From Limosilactobacillus frumenti DSM 13145 (GTDB lineage: Bacteria > Bacillota > Bacilli > Lactobacillales > Lactobacillaceae), in NCBI RefSeq assembly GCF_001436045.1, contig NZ_AZER01000025.1, positions 22,349 through 86,348 on the forward strand: DNA of 64,000 nt, written 5' to 3'. Each line of letters opens with the position of its first letter. Within the stretch, counting starts at the first letter, position 1. The notes under the pieces were generated by a model, which did not search any database, was not told the origin of the DNA, and worked only from the letters and a program-made list of their open reading frames with translations. This document shows positions 36,301 to 49,084 of this stretch, piece after piece. The translations under genes and the position numbers were made by a program.

Positions 36301-39300
36301 GGTTGGAGTTTGATTTTGCTTATAGGTAACGGTGACGTTAACGTCGCTAGAGTTCTGGTTAATACCAGTCAACGTCTTAACGTTACCTTGACCATCATCA
36401 TAGCCGTTTTGGACGGTGGCAGTGTAGCCATCAATAATTGGTGTTACGACTGTAGCAAACTGGTGACCATCTTGAGCGGACCAAGTGATGTTCTTAGTCT
36501 GGTCAGTCAACTCGTTGCCATTAGCATCTGTCCACTTCTTCGTTACAGAATCGTAGTAAGCAATTCCGGAGAAGTGCAGTTGAGCCGTCTGATCAGCTGG
36601 GGTCTTAGCGCCGGCGCCTACGTAGTGAACCGTTTCCGTAACGGTCTTGTAAAGGTCATCGTGGTCAAGGCCGTTACCTGGCTTATCCGGCGTTACCGGT
36701 ACAATCTGGTGTTCAACGTAAATTGTGACATTAGTTGTCCCTTTGGTAATTTCCGTTGGCACAGTCACATCTGGGTTGATAACCTTGTAGCCGGCGTTCT
36801 CAAGCTTCTGGATAGTGACAGGCTTATCGAAGTCAACCTTTGTACCAACCTCATGACTACCACTATTCCAGCCATACTCTGGTAAGTTATGACCAGTCGT
36901 ATTGTCATGAACGATAACATTAACGACCCCTTCATCCTTAGTAGGAACGTTGTAAATAACCTTTGTAGCCTTACCAGGATCAGTTGGTGTTACCGTTGGT
37001 GTTTCTGGCGTCATACCAGGAATATTTGGCACTGGTTCATCCGGCGTTACCGTCGTTGGGTCGTTTGGACTCGTTGGGTATTGCGGCGTTGGTACATTTG
37101 GAATTGGGGTTCCGTTTGGATCAACTGGGATGATCTTACCATTTGGCGTGTAGGTTACGATAACCGTCTTCGTCAAATCATCCGGTGTTACCGTCGTGTT
37201 ACCAGCAGTCCGCTTATCAGCATGGAATCCATCAACAACTGGTGTGTCAACACTTCCGAAGGTGTGACTCGTGACATTCCAACCAGAGTCGTCAGTGATC
37301 TTACCAGTGACGTTATCAAAGGTGATCGTCTTGGTGAAGTCAAAGATCTGTTTATTATCACCTGGGGTCTTATTACCGGCACCAACGTAGTGAACCGTTT
37401 GGGTACCAGTCTTCTTCAGGTTGTCAATGCCAGTACCATCTGGGTACTTAGGTCCATCTGGATTGTTTGGATCAACTGGTTGACCTGGATTACCTGGCTT
37501 ATCTGGCGTTACGGTCGTGTGACCATGCTTCAGAACAACAGTGTAAGTCTGGGTAGTGCTGTCGTCATGGTCGAAGGTTGCTCCTGTTGGGAAGCCATCG
37601 TTGACTAGAACATAACCCTTCTTCTCCAGCTCATTGATGGTTGAAGCCGTGCTGTAATCAATCTTAGTACCTGGCTTACCATTTAAGTCACCAGAAGTTG
37701 CAATAACAGCATTGCCTTCATCGGCATCAATATAGTTAACAACCGCTAATTGGTCGTTAACTGGCGTTGGTGCTGGATTCTTAGCTAACGTAATGATGAT
37801 CTTACTGTCACGGTTCGTTGGCGTTACTGCTTCACCAGCAACTGCACCAGTAGTTTCATCAACATTAGCATCGGTATTAGTCTTACTAATACTGATGATG
37901 TGGTAATTAGTAAGGTCAATTGCTGGAACGGCAGCAAAGTTCTGACTATCGTGATCCCACGTAATCTTACCTTGTTGGTTAGCAATTTGGTTGCCGTTCA
38001 TCGTAACAAGGTTACCAGTTACCAAGTCAATAGTACCGTGACCCTTAAATTCAATCTGTTGTGGAACTGGTTGTAGAGCCTGACTACCATCAGCGTAATG
38101 GTACTCAATCGTCCGGGTAATAGTCTTATCCAGATCTTTTCTACTCAAGTTTGGATTAGTTGGCGCTGGGGTATCTGGCTTGTTTGGATCAACTGGCTTA
38201 TTAGGATCAGCTGGGTGATCTGGGTCAACTGGACGCGTACCATGCTTCAAGTGAACTTCAAAGTTGTTGTTGCCTTCTAAGAAGGTTTCTTGGCCATCCT
38301 TAAAGTTATTGGAAACTAGTACATAACCATGAGCTTCATAGTTCTGAATCTTGTCAGCTGTTTGATAATTAATTAGCTCACCGACATGACCACTAAATGA
38401 AGCGTCCGCTAACTGTGATCCAGTTGTGTCATCAATATACTTGATGGATCCTTGTGCATTGACTGGTACTTGAGAATCTGGTGCATAGACAACAACAACG
38501 TCTGAACTTGGTGTATCCCGAGAAACCGTTTGTTGACTGACTGCACCAGTCCGATCAACCGTGTAACCAACAATGTTATTACCACTGACAGATACAACAT
38601 GGTAACCATTAGCCGTCTTCGCATTAATTGCGGCAAAGGTCTGATTTTCGCTTGGCGTCCAAGTTAAACCATTTGCCAGGCCAGTAATCTTATTGTTTTC
38701 AACGGTGACCCACTTGCCAGTAACGTTATCTAAGTAACCTTCACCCTTAAACTCAGTAGTTTGAGTTACTGGGGTCAATCCAGCCATTTCATTACCTTGT
38801 TGGTCAACATAGGTAACCTTCCGGGTAATTGTCCGGTCAAGATAATCCTTAGTGTAGCCATCCTTATCGTCTGGATGACCTGGGTTAACTGGTGTGTAAC
38901 TATGGTCTAATTCGATGACCCACTTCTGACTAATGCCATTATTATCAGACTGATCATCATAATTACCAAAGTGAATGCCGCCGTAGTTAGTAACACCGTT
39001 TAGAACAGTGCCATTGTAACTAGCATTAACCCACTTATAACCTTTGTTAAGAAGGTTAGTTACCTGAGCATCTGCATTATTGAATCTAATTGCATCGCCT
39101 TCAAGGCCACTTTGCGTATAAGTACCCAAGTTCATTTCTTGACCTGGAGTAACATCCTTAATAATTAATTCTGCACTCTGTTGCGTCTTAACAGGGTTGG
39201 CCTTGTAGTAGACCGTTGCTTCCACGTTATGGTGGTTGTAAGCAACATTCTCAATTGCCTTGATGTCATTACCATCAGCAAGGTCACTTGGAGTCGTCCG

Positions 39301-42300
39301 GGCAGGATCAACTGTGTAGCCAGCAATCGTTGGCGACGTTACCTTGTCAAATGTAGTTGGGTTAGACCATACGAAGTCATTGTCTGTTGCCGTACTGATG
39401 TCAATTTCATTAGCAACATCTTTATCGTAAGTAACTTGGCCATTCTCAATGCTCTTAATAGCAAGCATCTTACCAGTCACCTTATCAACCATACCTTGAC
39501 CCGTAAAGGTAGCAGTATTGGTGTAATCACTTGCAACTGGGCTGTTATCTGCTTCGTTAAGATAATGAACAGTTTCCTTAACAACTCTTGTTAAATCAGT
39601 TCTGCCATAAGAATTATTAGGGTTGACTGGTTCATAACTGTGTTCAACGTAAATATAGAAGTTTTGGTCAGTGCCTGGCTTATCATCAAACTTCCATCGA
39701 CTGGCGGCGTTAGCATAGTCAGTCCCATATTGAATTGGATTGTTTGGATCAGTAGTAGCCTGAACAATGCCTTCAACTTTGTATCCGCTTCTAATCAAAG
39801 CGTCAACCGTAGTAGCAGCACCGTCAAAGCTAATAGCACTGTTATCCTTACCAGCAGCGTTGAACTCGCCAATGTTCTTGTTGCCATCACTAATATCAAT
39901 GATGGTTAACTTGGCCTTTTCATTTTGTTCATTCTTCGTGTAAACAACTTCAGTTGGCTTAGTTGGATCAACTGGCGTGATTGGACTTGGATCAACTGGG
40001 GTGTAGCCAGGAACAGTTGGAATTGGTTCGTTTGGCGTGACCTTCGTTGGGTCCGTTGGATCGTTTGGATATTGTGGCTGTGGTGCACCTGGAATTGGGT
40101 TGTGATCAGGTGTTACTGGAATAATCTTGGATACCTTGTGGTAGATAATTTCATCTACAACGTTAGGGTTATCAACCGTAGCGGTCTTGCCACCAGCACT
40201 CTGCTTAGTTGCTACATAGCCAGGAATGACTTCGGCATTAACAACACCATAGGTATGGCTTTCCGTGTTCCAAGTGCCTTGCGTGGTATGACCTTGAGCA
40301 TCAGTTTCATCTGGAGTCCGGCTAAAGGTGAAGCTATCAACTACTGGGTTCCGTAACTGGTTACCTTGATCATCAACAAAGTTAACCGTTTGGGTTGATG
40401 GAACGGTCCGTGCACCGTCTTGGTGAGTACCATTTGGTGCATAGTAAACATTCACAACAATATTGCCACTAGCGTTGTTGACAGTCACGGCCTTAACATT
40501 GTCGCCATCCTTTTGGTCAGCTGGCGTAACGTTCGTGACGTGCATACCGGCGATACCTGGTGAATCAACATGAGCAAATTCGTGGTTGTCCGCATTCCAA
40601 GTTAAGCTACCTGGGCCGGTGATCTTACCTTGGCTGTCAACAGTTACTAACTTACCAGTAACCTTATCTACCGTTCCATGAGCAGTAAAGGTAAAGCTGT
40701 CATTGTGTGCAGTAGATACTGGGTTACCCTGACCGTCTAAGTAGTTAATCGTCCGTGTGACGGTCTTTTCAAGGTCAGTTCTGCTGTAACCAGCGCCTGG
40801 ATGGCCTGGGTTGACAGGTTCTGTACCATGTTTAACGTTGATGACCACATTCTGTGGGCCATCAGTAAAGCTCGTTGGAATCATTGGTAGTGGCCCATCC
40901 AGAACATAGCCACGTTGCTCAAGAGCTGGTAAGTCCTGAGCGTTTGGATCGTAACTGAATGGAGCATTTTCATTACCAGTAGCACTGGTTCCATAGCCCG
41001 GAATATCAACATTGTCAGTCGTATCATGGTACTTAACTGTAATGGTACCCTGCTTGATTGGTTCTGGTGCATCAGCAACATAAACAACCTTAACACTGGA
41101 GCTCAGGCTATCGTGGTTAACAGTTTGAACACCAACTGCACCGTCAGTACCAACAGTGTAACCAGTAGCATTAGTCTCTTCAACGTGGTCAACATGGTAG
41201 CCAGTGACTGTTTGAGCAGGGACTGCTTCAAATTCGTGGCTAGTTGCTGGCGTCCACGTTAATTGACCTTGCTTAATCGTGCCATCGGCATTCTTAACAA
41301 TGTTACCTTGACCATCGACTTCAACTAATTGGCCAGTAACCGTGTCAATTGTACCCTTTGCAGTATATTCAACTGATTGATGTACTGGTGCCGCAGCTTG
41401 TGAACCAGCAGCATGGGTACCGTCACCCTTGTAAACATAGGTAACGTCACGATTAATCGTCTTGTCCAGATCATCCTTTGTGTAGTGACCACCAGGTTGG
41501 TCTGGCGTTACTGGCTTCGTACCGTGCTTCAAGTAAACAACCCAACTTTGTGTCGTGTTGTCGTTATTGTCGTACTTGCCGAATTGGATCTCACCAAAAT
41601 TCTCAGCACTCAGTCTAGTAGTGTTTGGTTGGTTATAAGTTGCGTAATCCCAAACATAGCCATTATCAAGATGTCCTTGAACCGCTTGCGCAGCACCAGC
41701 AAAGCTGATTTCCGTGTTTGGTTCAGCATCGTTCTTGTAGTAATTCAAACGGTTTCCTGTTGTTTCATCAATAATGGTCAGGTCAGCTGCTTGGTCATTA
41801 ACTGTTGGGGCATAAACAATCTTAACCGTTGAACTTAGACTGTTATGATCAACCGTTTGTTGAGCAACTGCACCATCTTCGCCAACGTTGTACTGGCCAT
41901 CAGCATTAGAAGTTTCAATCCGTGCAACGTGGTAACCATTAATCGTTACAGCAGGAACAGCAGCAAATGGTGTGTCACCGCTGACCTTCTGCCAATTAAT
42001 GTTTCCAGGAACTGGATTACCTTGAGAATCTTTTGCAACCGTGTAGTTACCTTGAGCGTCCTTGACTGGTTGCCCATTGTTCATTTCAACCTGAACCATC
42101 TGGCCAGTTACTGCATCAACGTAGTAGTCACCTTGGAATTCAGCAGACTGGTTAACTGGAGCATGAGCTTGCGTACCGTCTTGGTGAACGTAAGTAATTC
42201 CACGGGTAACCGTCTTATCCAAGTCGCTATGACCGGCCGTATTATGGTCGACATGGTCAATCTTGTGCTTGAAGTGAACAACAAATGTCTGATTGTTGTC

Positions 42301-45300
42301 CTTATCATTATCGAACTTAGGCAACGTGTAATCACTGTACTGGGTTGGGTTGCTTGAACTTGTCACGCCAGTCCCAGTGACATTAACAAAGACATACTTG
42401 TTCTCAAGATTATTAACCGTGTCCTGTGCGTTAGCAAAGTTGATTGGGTCCTCGTATTTCCCAGTGGCATCTTGTGACGGCGCAATCAATGCACCATTAT
42501 TATCATCATCAACGAATTTCAGTTGGGCCTTCTGGGTTTCCGCTACCGGTGTGTAAACAACGTAGTATGGGTTTTCTTGAGCAGAAAGTGGTACCTTCTT
42601 GTACTTCAAGGAAACCGTACTAGTCGATGGAACAAATGGGTTTTGCGCTTTGAAACCATATTGGCCGGCAAGTGCATCGTTGGCACCAATTCGCCCATAG
42701 TTAATATATGGTGCTTCCGCTGCATAGTAACGGCCGTCTCGACCAAGGGTGAACCGCTGAACACTGATGGTAGCATCCATTGTCCCATTGTTATTGACTA
42801 AGGTATAACTTTCCTTAACTTCATACCGGTCGTTACCATTGTATGAATACCAAGTCCGGTTATAGGTATGGCCAACTTGATAATCTGAAATTGACCCACT
42901 AGCCATCTCTACATTTTGTAACTTGTAACCAGCAATTGTTAATGGGTTGATTTGTTGAGCATTAAAGTGTTGCCCAATTAAGCCCTTGATCTGAACTTCT
43001 GGGTAACCTGGAATTTCTTCACCGGTATCCACATCGACATACTTAATGGTTTGGGTAATTTCACGTGGCTTGTAATCACCCCATGCAGAACCATCAGCGG
43101 TGGTTTGGGAACCATAACCAAAGATCCGGCGCAGTGGGTTATTACCATTATTAGTGTTTACGGAAATAGAATTACCTGTAACTGGACCGAAGCTATTGAT
43201 TTGAACCCATGATCCATCGCTGAAATTATAAGTGGTCTGACCACCGTCACCAGCAATCCACCAGTAGTTATAATGGCCACCATCGTTGGTATTCCATTGT
43301 AAGATACGGCTATAATCCGCACTAGTTACGTAAACGTAAACATTGCCCCGTGCTGGGTTGTTACGGTCAACCGCTAAGGTAAAGATTGGGCCATTATTGT
43401 ATTGATATTGGTCAAAGATGTATTGACTACCAGTGTTCGGTGCCAATTGTGGGAATAACCGTGCTAAGTTCGGGTGAGCCTTGGATGGGTAATTACTTGG
43501 GTCTTGAATGACATCTCCAGCAACAGCTTCCTGACTAGCTGCCTGTTCAGATTGCTGGTTCAAGTAATCGACAACCTGTTGAACCGTTGGGTGAGCATTC
43601 CCAGGGATAATTGGATTACCGTTAGCGTCGTTAAAGACAACATTTAAGTCGGTAACTTTGTCTGGTACTCTCGTATAACCGTCAGCCGTTGGTGAATCCC
43701 AACCTTGACCTTGGTCAGTAACAGTCCAAGTAAAGCCACCTTGAACGTATTGGGTTGGAATTTCATTACCACGTGAGTCAAGTTGAACTTGCAACTTACC
43801 CTCACTATCAAGGTAACCAACTACTGGCTTATTATTAGCATCATACGTGATGTAACGGCCCTGACTGTCAATAGCATAGCCATGATCATTAACCTTGACG
43901 AACTTCCCAGTTGACTTGTCATACCAGGCGGTCCCGGTCAGCTTAATGGTCTGCTTGGTGTCCCGGTTACCTTGCAGGGTGTCTGGATCCATATCAGGCA
44001 GTTGGGCAGCTTCGTTCCGCTCATCAGTGTTGCTGTTCAAGTTACCGTCATTTACTAAGTCATCCTTAACTGCTTGGCCATCACTATTACCATTATTCTT
44101 GTACTTAACGTCCCGGGAAACTTCCAGGGAAATTTGCCGCTTTTCAATATCAGCAGCTAAGTGTGGAATAGCACTGTAATGCAGGGTCAAGGCAACAGCG
44201 GAAATACTGTTATTGTTAATATTTTGAATATTAGCAATTGGTGTAATCGTGTTAACCTTACCATTGCTGTCAACAGCAGAACTAAATTCTGCTGGTGTGG
44301 ATGACGTGTAGTTGTAGTTATAACCAGTAACATTTACTGCAGCATAACCATCAAAGGCTGTCTTGTTATTCTGAGCTTCCCAGGTAACCTTACCAGTTGC
44401 TGGGTCAGTACCATAAACTTCATATGCCGCATCTCTGGTACGATCACTAATTTGCTGACCATTCTTATCAGCCACATTAGCTTCAGCAATCAAATTCCCG
44501 GTAACCTTATCAATATAAGTATGACCAGCAAAGTTCAATTGCTGACTGTGTGAAGGTGCAATATCAGTTTGTGATCCATCAGCATTATCGTGAACGTAGT
44601 GGACCGTTTCGGTAACTTGGTGGGTCAAGTCATCCGTCGTCAAGTTCGTGTAGTGTTGTTTGTTAGCGGGATCATTCCCATCTAGCGGGTGGTTAGGATC
44701 AACTAACTGTGCACCATGCTTAAAGTGGATGACAAAGTTGGCCGTGTCTGCACCAAACTTACCAAAGTGGGTAGCAGCATCGTCATAAGAACCGACCTTG
44801 ACATTACCAGTAATTCCGGTACCAGAAATTGAATCAATAACGTAACCATTAGCCAAGATCTTTTGGACAGACTGATCCCCATTACCAAAACTAATTGCCG
44901 TTCCTGTAGCACCATTGGCTGGTGTCAGGTCAACACCATTGATAACGTTATTGTTAATGTCTTGATTAGTAGTGTCATCATGGAACTTCAACGTTGCTTG
45001 ACGGTTTTCATCCGGGTTAACTGCCCTGTAAACAACGTAGTAAATTTCAGGGGTTGGCGTCGCGTGGGTAACGTTTTCCTTAGCTGGAATTTCACTATTC
45101 GCCGTTAAACTCGTATGTGAAATTTCGGCCTTGCGTTCTTGTTCGTACTTTGGTGTTCCATCTGCGTTCCACAATAACTGACCATTTTCGTCCTTGGCTT
45201 GAACGTATAATGGCTTCGTGTAGTCATAGACTGGGTTACCATCATCGTCAAAGATTGGGTTACCCTGACTATCGAGCTTTTGAGCGTACATATAAACTGG

Positions 45301-48300
45301 TTGACCGTTTTGATAAACCGGTTGGCCATCCTTACCGTATTGGAGTTTCTTAACATAGACTGGGTTACCATTACTATCAGTTGCAAGACCAGTATCTTCA
45401 GAAACATCAATCCGTTCAAATTGGTACTTGCTAGAATCAATGCCCGGCAATGCTGAGGCATCGAACTTGCCTTGCTTACCGTCCGCCTGAAGAGCCCAGC
45501 TTAATGCACCTTGAACAGGCTTACCGTCACGTCCTAAGACAGCTTGTAAGTGGCCGTACTTATCAAGCTTTGGAGTGCCGTCATCATTCTTTTGGATTTC
45601 AACCAGGTCACCAGTCGTGATGTCAATGTAACCTGTCCCGATGAAGTGGTTATCCTGTCTTACCTGGTCGCCAGTTGGCGCGGTAGTGAAGTTGGCAGGC
45701 GCTAATTCTGCCATTTGGCTGGCACTTGATTCACCATTATCAACGACATATTTGACTTCCCGAATAATGTGCTTGTCAACATCTGTCTTAACATAGTAAT
45801 CAGTCGTGTGGTCAGGGTTAACTGGTTCAATGTTGTGACCCATGATAACTAACCGTTGGGAGTTAGTTAAACTAAAGCCGTTTTTTACATCATTAAAGGC
45901 CGCACCACCTTTCTCAGCGGGCTTAGTAACATCACTACTATCATCGGCAACTAATTGCATGGTAGAAGCATCGGTATTGTAACCATTCCGTGCTTGATAG
46001 AAGCCCTTGATACCATCCCAAACCTGTTGTGCAGACTTGTAGAAGTTTTCGGTGTTTTCCTTTGGGGTGATAGTTGGGTTGTACTGAACTGGCTTACTGG
46101 ACAGGTTCTCGTTGTTCCACTTGAATAATTCGTAGTGACCTTGGCCAACAAAGCCACTGACCCCACCACGGTTACCGCTGAAGTAGTTTCCGTTAGTTGG
46201 ATCCATGAAGATTAAGTTACCATCACCGTTCCGGTTGGTTCCCCCACCGGTAACGTTGGTCGTGACCGCATCACGTTCCAGGTTGATGTACTTAGCGTTG
46301 TCCATGACGAAGTAAGCGGTCCGTGAACCCTGTGAACCCGCAGCTCCACCAAGGGGTACTGAAATCAATTCGGCATCCCGTGACTGAGCATCACTCCGGA
46401 CATCCAATGTAGCCCCATCTTTTACCCATACTAATGGATCATGGTAATGAGTAGACAAGAGTTGGATATTATCGTTGTACAGTGACAAGCCTTGGTTAGT
46501 CAAGATAACGGACAGGGAAGCATCCTTGTCGACAACGATCTTGCCATCTTCACCAAGGGCAAAGTAGTTGTTCTGTCTGTAGTCACCAGCAGAATGACTA
46601 CGACCGTTACTGGTGAACTTAACGGTTGAGGATGGTCCGGCAATGAACATTCCAAAGTCGCCGCCATCGAAGCCGTTACCAGTTCCCCAGTTGTTAATGT
46701 TAGTGACACTACCAGCATCAGAAATGAAGGTTCCCCGGTTACCAAGAATCAGGCCTTCACGACCCATGATGTCTAATGTACTGTTTTTGCCAACATAAAC
46801 GTTGTTTTCAATTTCAGGATGATCTTCGGTAAGGGAAGCTTGGTCAGCCCGTTGAATGTAATTAGCATTAGCACCGGGTACGGAGCTGATGTTATATGAA
46901 CCAAACGAAACTGCCCGACCATGGCCAACCTTCATCTTAACCTGGGCGTTTTCACCGGTAATCAAAGTACCGTTGTTGTTAACCCGGATACCAATGTTGT
47001 GGGTTTCCAAGTTGTTCCGTTCTGAAGACTTCAGAGCATTACCATCTAAATTGCTATCCTTCAGGTTAATGTTTAACTTAGCATTATTACCAACATAAAC
47101 GTGACCGCGATCAGTCTTGGTAGATGAACCATTAATAGTATTCCGGACAAGACCATCATATGCGACCAGGCCATCACCATCGACGGTCCGGTTGGCAGTT
47201 AAGCTGGACCCATCAGTAATGATGATATTAGCTGCCCGGACGTTAGGGGCAGACCGCCAGTAATTACGATCAATTAAAGTGTTACCGGAATCAGTGGTGG
47301 AACCATTGTTGAAGTATGTACCATACTTGCTACTGTATTGGTCATCAAAGCCTTGTTGAGCCGCACTCGTGTACGTCTGACTATTAACATTGGATGTTGT
47401 ATTACGAACAATGTAAACATCAGTGTCACCGCCACCGTTATACAAAGCGGATCCACTAGCATTAACATTATTGAAAGTAACGGACTGCTTACCCTGGGTA
47501 GCGGATAGATCCAGAACACCGACTTGGTTATCAGTGTTAAAGATCAGGTTCTTAAAGGTAATGTTCCAGCCACTACCACCAAGCTTCAGTGCTTGCATGT
47601 TCCGAGCAACGTTAATAGTGGCACCGTTCTTACCAACGATGGTAACCGTGTGACCATTAGTGGTGGTTGGCTGGGACTTATCTTCAGCATTAGCTAAACC
47701 AGCCCAATCGCGCATACCAACAGTACCAAGTCGTGGATTCCCATTAACATGGAGCTGTGTATCGGCCGTGATATTGCCAGTAATCGTAATTTGGTCAACA
47801 CTGCTGTCGGCTAACTTAGCTTGTAAATCAGCCCACGTGCTAACATCCTGGTTGTTTTGAACCGGTTGTGGAGTTGCTGGCTGGGTCTTAGTGGCTGCGC
47901 TCGTTTCCGCAGTTCGTTCCGCGTTATAACGATTATCGATCTTATTTTGAGAATCTGCTAAACTAGCATTCTTAACTGTCTCTAGTTGAGTTTTATCTAA
48001 ATGGTTATTCTTACCATTGTTTGGCCAAGAAGAAGGTTGTGGAACAGATCGCAAAGAAGCCGAAAGACCCTGTGCTGATCCATTCGACGTAGGTGTAAAT
48101 GTTTGCGTTGCACCGTTGTTAGTAGAGCTTTGGGTGTTACTGCCCTTTAAGGCTACTTGTGACCCGTTCAATGCTCCTGTATTAGCGCCACTATTAGTGT
48201 CACTAGGAGCATTATTGCCCTTTTGTGCGGGGTACGTCATCGGCAGAAGCCACACTGGTTCCTGCAAATGTCATCCCAATCAAAACAGAAGCAACACCAA

Positions 48301-48382
48301 CAGTTAATTTCTTAATTGTGAAGCGCTGTTTGGTTGGATCATTTTTACGATGATATTCCCAAATATTATTTTTTGATAGCAT
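33358..48382 (-). CDS. Giant LPQTG-anchored mucus-binding (MucBP/Mub) adhesin, frameshifted near its N-terminus
   Basis: About 5,000 codons. From ATG 48382 a YSIRK-type signal peptide (QRFTIKKLTVGVASVLIG) runs to ASADDV; one extra C in a CCCC tract (48229-48232) throws it out of frame, and the next frame carries 4,969 residues to the stop. Removing one C gives a smooth ASADDVPAQKGNNAP join, and the span (15,025 bases) is one base over a multiple of three. Order: signal; Ser/Asn/Gln-rich linker; a ~550-residue beta-helix-like adhesive domain (WADLQAKL...NITFKNLIF); G-x-P-V-Y repeats; a MucBP unit (IKYVDVDTGEEIPGY); then about 13-15 alternating B1-like (D.TTG) and B2-like (TVHYV...VDKVTGK) units; a Pro/Thr/Gln linker; LPQTG (33 kb end), a hydrophobic helix and KKKRR. 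Sortase-anchored adhesin, mucus or host glycan binding by family. Ribosome site AGGGGGGAAG is strong. Confidence 0.9.
33361..33468 (-). other. LPQTG sorting signal of the giant adhesin
   Basis: Last 36 residues: LPQTG, an Ala/Leu-rich hydrophobic helix and a KKKRRN tail, the complete sortase A recognition signal. No sortase gene is in the window. Confidence 0.95.
34140..37530 (-). repeat. Three near-identical B2-type repeats within the adhesin gene
   Basis: Blocks at about 34140-34490, 34960-35310 and 37170-37530 encode the same GTQT[IV]HYVGAG[DN]KTP unit with nearly the same DNA, each followed upstream by the same Pro/Asp linker (PDGT, GNPGQPV[DN]PNN). Recent duplication and easy recombination are likely. 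Confidence 0.8.
35566..39920 (-). repeat. Long duplicated B1-B2 module in the adhesin gene
   Basis: The stretch at about 35566-36300 and that at about 39190-39920 encode almost the same ~240-residue module (GKDNSAI.F.GA, GQGMVDKVTGKML, IDISTATDNDFVWSNP, TTPSDLADGNDIKAIENVAYNH). This points to a module copied within the gene. Confidence 0.75.
48212..48382 (-). CDS. YSIRK-type signal peptide fragment of the giant adhesin (prematurely stopped)
   Basis: 56 codons: MLSKNNIWEYHRKNDPT, then QRFTIKKLTVGVASVLIGM, ending with a signal-peptidase-like SVASA before DDVP and a stop 6 codons later because of the C4 tract. As read, it would give a short secreted peptide only. It belongs to the gene described at 33358-48382. 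Confidence 0.9.
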   Translation of the reverse strand: MLSKNNIWEYHRKNDPTKQRFTIKKLTVGVASVLIGMTFAGTSVASADDVPRTKGQ

Positions 48383-48438
48383 ATTTAGCTTCCCCCCTAA
48401 TTTCCATCAATTCTTATCAACTGATTAACTAAATTAAG

Positions 48439-48466
48439 ATTATATGCTTTACAGTTCTTATGATAA
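48439..48466 (-). promoter_or_regulatory. Probable promoter of the giant adhesin gene
   Basis: -10 TATAAT (48439-48444) and -35 TTATCA (48461-48466), 16-base spacer, about 60 bases upstream of the start codon. Confidence 0.55.
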
Positions 48467-48469
48467 CTT

Positions 48470-48936
48470 ATTTATATAATAAATTCAATCAACGCCACGT
48501 TTTTACTGCAGTCTGTTCAATCGTGAGCTTTTTTGTTAATAATTTTCTTTATTATTTTTAAGTAGCCGCTTATAAAAAAGCACTTATCAATACCTAATTG
48601 CTTTATTTAAATTTCTCATGGCATTAAAAAAGCTTGTACCTGCTGCTTGATCAAAGCAACGTAGCACAAGCTTTTAGTAATTGTTTATTAATTATTTAGT
48701 GATTAGCACCTGGTCGACCGCCATTAATAATCGTCTTAATAACTTCCTAATCATTTAGATCAAAGAAGTGACTTTAGTGACAATCTAATTGGCTGATAAT
48801 TATTATTTCATTAGTCAGCCCTTTTTCATCATTCTTGCATATAACGTGATTCTAAAGTAGTTAAATTTATCAATTGAGTAGCAATATTAATAAAGCCCTA
48901 GCATTACGGTCGGTAACCACAACACTAGGGTGTCAT
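48470..48936. other. Gene-free stretch with two terminator-like hairpins
   Basis: No intact gene. Hairpins: 48625-48675 (AAAAAAGCTTGT with ACAAGCTTTT; long loop) and 48896-48930 (CCCTAG/CTAGGG). A minus-strand fragment reading EVIKTIINGGRPGANH ends at about 48703 but has stops and no start; I do not recognise it. AT-rich, decayed. Confidence 0.5.
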
Positions 48937-49047
48937 TCAATATTTAAAATCGCAGGCTTCAAGATGATCATTAATCAAACCTACCGATTGAAGAAATGAG
49001 TATGTCGGTACTGGCCCCATTAATTTAAAACCAAAATGAGTTTCCAT
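48937..49047 (-). pseudogene. tag: 3' remnant of DNA-3-methyladenine glycosylase I
   Basis: A minus-strand frame reads METHFGFKLMGPVPTYSFLQ, then SVGLINDHLEACDFKY and a stop. This matches the C-terminal end of Tag (GF.F.GP.. .YSF.QA.G..NDH...C). Nothing of the rest of the gene (~150 residues) is present. The upstream side is an inverted repeat at 49035-49083, which now serves as terminator for the crp operon, so a rearrangement joined the two. Confidence 0.75.
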
Positions 49048-49083
49048 GGTCAAATACATCTCTGACTATGGAAACTCATTTTC
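49035..49083 (-). terminator. Terminator of the ATPase-dps-crp operon
   Basis: AATGAGTTTCCAT pairs with ATGGAAACTCATT, with extra GTC/GAC pairs; ends two bases from the crp stop. Confidence 0.7.
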
Positions 49084-49084
49084 T

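Noticed and set aside
34171..37608. Long plus-strand frames of 239-409 codons inside the adhesin gene
   Set aside because: They are antisense shadows of the repeats: very rich in Trp and Arg with repeated WVTWLTW-type words, no ribosome sites, and broken where the repeats end.
48700..48780. Minus-strand fragment EVIKTIINGGRPGANH
   Set aside because: Stops on both sides and no start; might be a gene end but too short to name.
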